Shown: piece by piece, positions 5,307-8,354 of the stretch
How the letters are laid out: each line of letters starts with the position of its first letter
Numbering within the stretch: position 1 is the stretch's first letter
Assembly (NCBI GenBank): GCA_002407865.1
Contig: DHPI01000065.1
Location: forward strand, 157,803-166,156
Reading direction: 5' to 3'
Length of the DNA: 8,354 nt
Origin: Spirochaetia bacterium UBA5368
Lineage (GTDB): Bacteria; Spirochaetota; UBA4802; UBA5368
Notes under the pieces: generated by a model
Told to the model about the DNA's origin: nothing
The model's input: the letters and a program-made list of their open reading frames with translations, nothing else
Databases searched by the model: none
Made by a program: the position numbers and the translations under genes

Positions 5307-7583
5307 ATGGCATCGCACGTTGAAATACGGATCAAGGGCATAGTGCAGGGTGTCGGATTCCGCCCGTTTATATACCGCCGTGCGCTTCATCACAACATCC
5401 TCGGCAATGTGCGCAACGATACGGAAGGCGTGCTTATTCACGCCGAGGGACATGACAGCGATATTGCCGCTTTTCTGAATGGCATCACCGCCGGCGCGCC
5501 GCCACTGTGCGTTATCGACAGCGTCGCGACAACTGTGTTGCCCGTGAACGGATATACATCATTTTCGATCGTTCCCAGCACCGAAACTGCCCTGCGATCA
5601 ACCTTCATCGCGCCCGACAGCGCGGTTTGCAGCGACTGCCTCCGAGAATTTTTCGATCCGGGCGACAGGCGGTATCATTACCCCTTCATCACCTGCACCA
5701 ACTGCGGGCCGCGATTCAGCATCGTGTTCGACATCCCCTATGACCGGCGCAACACATCAATGAAGGATTTTACGATGTGCCCCGACTGCAGCAGAGAGTA
5801 TCACGCGCCGTTAGACCGGCGTTTTCACACCCAGCCAGACGCATGCGCCGTGTGCGGCCCCCACATATCGCTGCGCGCAAATAATGGCGCGGTGATGGCC
5901 GATACGCCCGATGACGTTGCCAGGCAAACCATGCAACTGCTAAACGACGGCCGCGTTGTCGCGATAAAAAGCGTCGGCGGGTACCTTATCGCATGCGATG
6001 CGAAGAACGACGGGACGGTGGAAATTTTGCGAACGAGGAAAAATCGTCCCTTCAAGCCGTTCGCACTCATGGCCGGCAGCATAGCGGAAATAAAAAAATT
6101 TTGCGTGGTTACCCCCGAGGAAGAGGCCCTGCTCACTTCAAAGGAACGTCCTATCGTTATACTGGACAAAGTCGGCCGGCGCCTCTCGGAACACATAGCA
6201 CCGTCGCTCGGCAATATCGGTGTGATGCTGCCCTATACACCGTTTCAGCACCACCTGTTCGAGATACAACCCGACATGGCGCTCGTAATGACGAGCGGCA
6301 ATGTCAGCGACGAACCCATCATTCATCGTGACAGCGACGCCTTCGCCCGCCTCGGCGCAATCGCCGATTATTTCGTCTGCTACGACCGTGAGATCGTCGA
6401 GTATACTGATGACAGTGTGCTTTTCATAGAAACGGGCCGCCCGTGTTTCATCCGGCGTTCGCGCGGGTATGCGCCGGCCCCGTTCTATTCGTCAGATACC
6501 GGCGCATCGATCCTGGCAACTGGCGGCGACCTGAAAAACTGCTTCGGTATCGCGCGAAAAAACACCATCATACTGTCGCAATTCATAGGCGATCTGGCCT
6601 CCCCCTTCACCGCGGAACTGTACGCGAAAACGGTCGACCACTTCAGGAAAATATACGATTTCCATCCGGAGGCCGTTGTCTCGGACATGCACCCCGGCTA
6701 TTTTACGTCACTGTACGCGGACGATCTCGAAGAAGCGGGGCTGCAAAGAATACGGGTGCAGCACCATCACGCGCATATTGTCTCGGTAATGGAAGACCAC
6801 GGCATCGACGAACAGATACTCGGCATCGCATTCGACGGCACCGGCTATGGTCCCGATCACATCCTGTGGGGAAGCGAATTTTTACTTGCCGACAGGAAGG
6901 ATTTCAGCCGGCTCGGGCATTTCTCATCCTTTCCGCTGCCGGGCGGCGAGAGCGCGATTAAGGACGTATGGAAAATCGGCATCGCCCTGCTCTATCAGGC
7001 GTTCGGCGGCAATTACCCGCTGATGCGGCGTGACCGCCCCGCTGAAATCGTCATGGAAATAATCGACAAAAAAATAAATTCACCGCACACATGCAGCATC
7101 GGGAGGCTGTTCGACGGAATTTCGGCCATGCTTGGTATTTCTCACAGCATTTCCACCGAAGCGGAGGCGGCGCAGTTGCTCGAAGAGGCCGCGCGTAAAG
7201 GAGCCCGCAATTGTTCAGGCGCTGCCCGGATCCAGATCGGATTCAGTCACATTGACGGCATTGAGGTGCTATCCGCCGATGACACTGTACGGCAGGTTGC
7301 AGAATTGAGGATGAAGGGATTTTCCGTCGAGGATGCCGCGTTTCTGTTTCACCAGGCCGTTGCCGACGCCACCGTTACAACCGCCCAGCGGCTCAGGGAA
7401 AGAACCGGCATCGCGCGGATAGCGCTTTCGGGCGGGGCGTTTCAAAACAGGATTTTGCTGCGCCTTATCACGGAAGGGTTACGCGAAAAACGGTTTGACA
7501 TAATGACTCCCGTAAAAATACCCTTCAACGACGGTTGCATCGCCCTCGGTCAGGCCGCCGTCGCAAAGGAGAGGATGAAATGA
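5307..7583 (+). CDS. hypF: Carbamoyltransferase HypF, hydrogenase cyanide-ligand synthesis
   Basis: HypF takes carbamoyl phosphate and, with ATP, transfers the carbamoyl group to the C-terminal Cys of HypE, the first step toward the CN ligands of the active-site iron. The 758-residue protein, full length for the family, shows all domains in order. First is the acylphosphatase domain (about 1-90, with VQGVGFRPF at 13-21). Next are two zinc-binding CxxC-x18-CxxC units (Cys108/111/130/133 and Cys158/161/180/183). The YrdC-like domain follows (about 200-385, with KSVGGYLIACDA). Last is the Kae1-like domain with HHHAH (486-490), FDGTGYGPD (509-517) and a late SGGAFQN motif. The ATG at 5307 is preferred because the acylphosphatase domain then starts at once; a TTG at 5280 would add nine residues. 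Neither start has a good Shine-Dalgarno. It overlaps hypD by 4 nt and is divergent from the structural genes. Confidence 0.97.
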   Translation: MASHVEIRIKGIVQGVGFRPFIYRRALHHNILGNVRNDTEGVLIHAEGHDSDIAAFLNGITAGAPPLCVIDSVATTVLPVNGYTSFSIVPSTETALRSTFIAPDSAVCSDCLREFFDPGDRRYHYPFITCTNCGPRFSIVFDIPYDRRNTSMKDFTMCPDCSREYHAPLDRRFHTQPDACAVCGPHISLRANNGAVMADTPDDVARQTMQLLNDGRVVAIKSVGGYLIACDAKNDGTVEILRTRKNRPFKPFALMAGSIAEIKKFCVVTPEEEALLTSKERPIVILDKVGRRLSEHIAPSLGNIGVMLPYTPFQHHLFEIQPDMALVMTSGNVSDEPIIHRDSDAFARLGAIADYFVCYDREIVEYTDDSVLFIETGRPCFIRRSRGYAPAPFYSSDTGASILATGGDLKNCFGIARKNTIILSQFIGDLASPFTAELYAKTVDHFRKIYDFHPEAVVSDMHPGYFTSLYADDLEEAGLQRIRVQHHHAHIVSVMEDHGIDEQILGIAFDGTGYGPDHILWGSEFLLADRKDFSRLGHFSSFPLPGGESAIKDVWKIGIALLYQAFGGNYPLMRRDRPAEIVMEIIDKKINSPHTCSIGRLFDGISAMLGISHSISTEAEAAQLLEEAARKGARNCSGAARIQIGFSHIDGIEVLSADDTVRQVAELRMKGFSVEDAAFLFHQAVADATVTTAQRLRERTGIARIALSGGAFQNRILLRLITEGLREKRFDIMTPVKIPFNDGCIALGQAAVAKERMK

Positions 7584-8354
7584 CGAGTACCGATAGAATC
7601 AGGCAGAGCGCACGCGAACTCCAGGAGTACAGTCTCACGCGGGAAATACGCATCATGGAGGTGTGCGGCACCCATACGACGGAATTCTTCCGCACCGGCG
7701 TCAAAGACATGTTCCCTGCGAACCTGTACCTCATCGACGGCCCCGGCTGCCCGGTCTGCGTAACGCCAAACGAATACCTCGACACGGCAATTGAAATGGG
7801 GAAACGCTACAACCCCGTTATCACGACCTTCGGCGATATGATTCGCGTTCCCTCGTCGTACAGCTCGCTCGGCCGGGAAAAATCTTCCGGAATGGCCGTG
7901 GAAGTCGTCTACTCGCCAATCGACGCCGTCGATATGGCGAAAAAAAATCCGGACCGCGAGGTCATCTTTTTAAGCATAGGCTTTGAAACCACCGCACCCG
8001 CGGAAGCGATAGCCGTGCGCGAGGCGAAAAAACAGAATATAAAAAACTTCACTATCCTGCCGGGCAATAAGCTCGCAGTGCCCGCTGTGAAGGCGCTGCT
8101 CGATTCACGGGAGGTCCGCATCGACGGATTCATTCTGCCGGGTCACGTAAGCGCAATTATCGGAGTAAAGGCGTGGAGTTTTATCGCCGAAACCTATCAC
8201 AGGCCGGGCGTCGTCGCCGGGTTTGAAAACCATGATTTGATCTCAGGCACGCTGATGCTGATGAAACTCGTCGAGAATGGCAGCGCCGAGATACTGAATG
8301 AATATACGCGGGTCGTGAAGGACGCCGGAAACGAACGCGCCCGTGAAATTATGT
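7580..8354 (+). CDS. hypD: Hydrogenase maturation factor HypD (partial, 3' end outside window)
   Basis: HypD is an Fe-S protein that forms, with HypC, the scaffold on which the Fe(CN)2CO group is assembled. The first 258 codons are present. Conserved motifs are MEVCGTHT (26-33, with Cys29), GPGCPVC (54-60, with Cys57 and Cys60), GFETTAP, and LPGHVSAIIG followed later by AGFE. The C-terminal cysteines that bind the [4Fe-4S] cluster lie beyond the window. The start ATG overlaps the hypF stop (ATGA at 7580-7583), with a purine-rich AGGAGAGG just upstream inside hypF, so the two genes are translationally coupled. In many hyp operons hypC lies before hypD; here it does not, and it may follow hypD or lie elsewhere. 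Confidence 0.97.
   Translation, partial: MTSTDRIRQSARELQEYSLTREIRIMEVCGTHTTEFFRTGVKDMFPANLYLIDGPGCPVCVTPNEYLDTAIEMGKRYNPVITTFGDMIRVPSSYSSLGREKSSGMAVEVVYSPIDAVDMAKKNPDREVIFLSIGFETTAPAEAIAVREAKKQNIKNFTILPGNKLAVPAVKALLDSREVRIDGFILPGHVSAIIGVKAWSFIAETYHRPGVVAGFENHDLISGTLMLMKLVENGSAEILNEYTRVVKDAGNERAREIM

Overview
This window holds a [NiFe]-hydrogenase locus: the structural genes, a dedicated electron carrier and part of the maturation machinery, arranged around a divergent intergenic region. The organism looks like an anaerobic or facultative Gram-negative-type bacterium of moderate GC. The evidence is a Tat-exported uptake-type hydrogenase, a class III tetraheme cytochrome c with a lipoprotein-like signal, clear GGAGG ribosome binding sites and tightly packed genes. 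Sulfate or metal reducers of the former Deltaproteobacteria, or similar lineages, would fit. The sequence alone does not fix the phylum.

Layout, minus strand, in transcription order: a lipoprotein-type tetraheme cytochrome c3 (4763-4338), a HyaD/HybD-type hydrogenase maturation endopeptidase (4312-3851, or from 4330), the hydrogenase small subunit (3839-2832), the large subunit overlapping it by 8 nt (2839-1271), a strong GC hairpin (1244-1217), hypB with its own ribosome binding site (1086-421), and a partial HExxH protein resembling SprT/DUF45 metallopeptidases that runs off the left edge (395-1). Plus strand: hypF (5307-7583), overlapping by 4 nt with hypD (7580 to beyond the right edge). 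The 543-nt gap between the divergent units carries two inverted repeats, promoter-like elements and a weak hint of a decayed HPr-like coding fragment.

How the genes work together: HypF and HypD (with HypC and HypE, not in the window) build the Fe(CN)2CO unit. HypB (with HypA, not in the window) helps insert nickel. The endopeptidase then removes the 14-residue C-terminal tail of the large subunit after His508. The small subunit carries the Tat signal that should export the folded dimer. Electrons from H2 would leave through three Fe-S clusters to the tetraheme cytochrome on the outer face of the cytoplasmic membrane. The small subunit has no C-terminal membrane helix and no cytochrome b gene is seen, so cytochrome c3 is the obvious partner.

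The most notable details are these. The hydrogenase resembles the [NiFeSe] subclass, including a Cys in place of the medial-cluster Pro, but has ordinary Cys at the selenocysteine site. It has a fifth Cys in the medial-cluster region. A lipobox-like LQGC follows the Tat motif of the small subunit, matching the lipobox of its cytochrome partner. hypF is fused directly to hypD without hypC between them.
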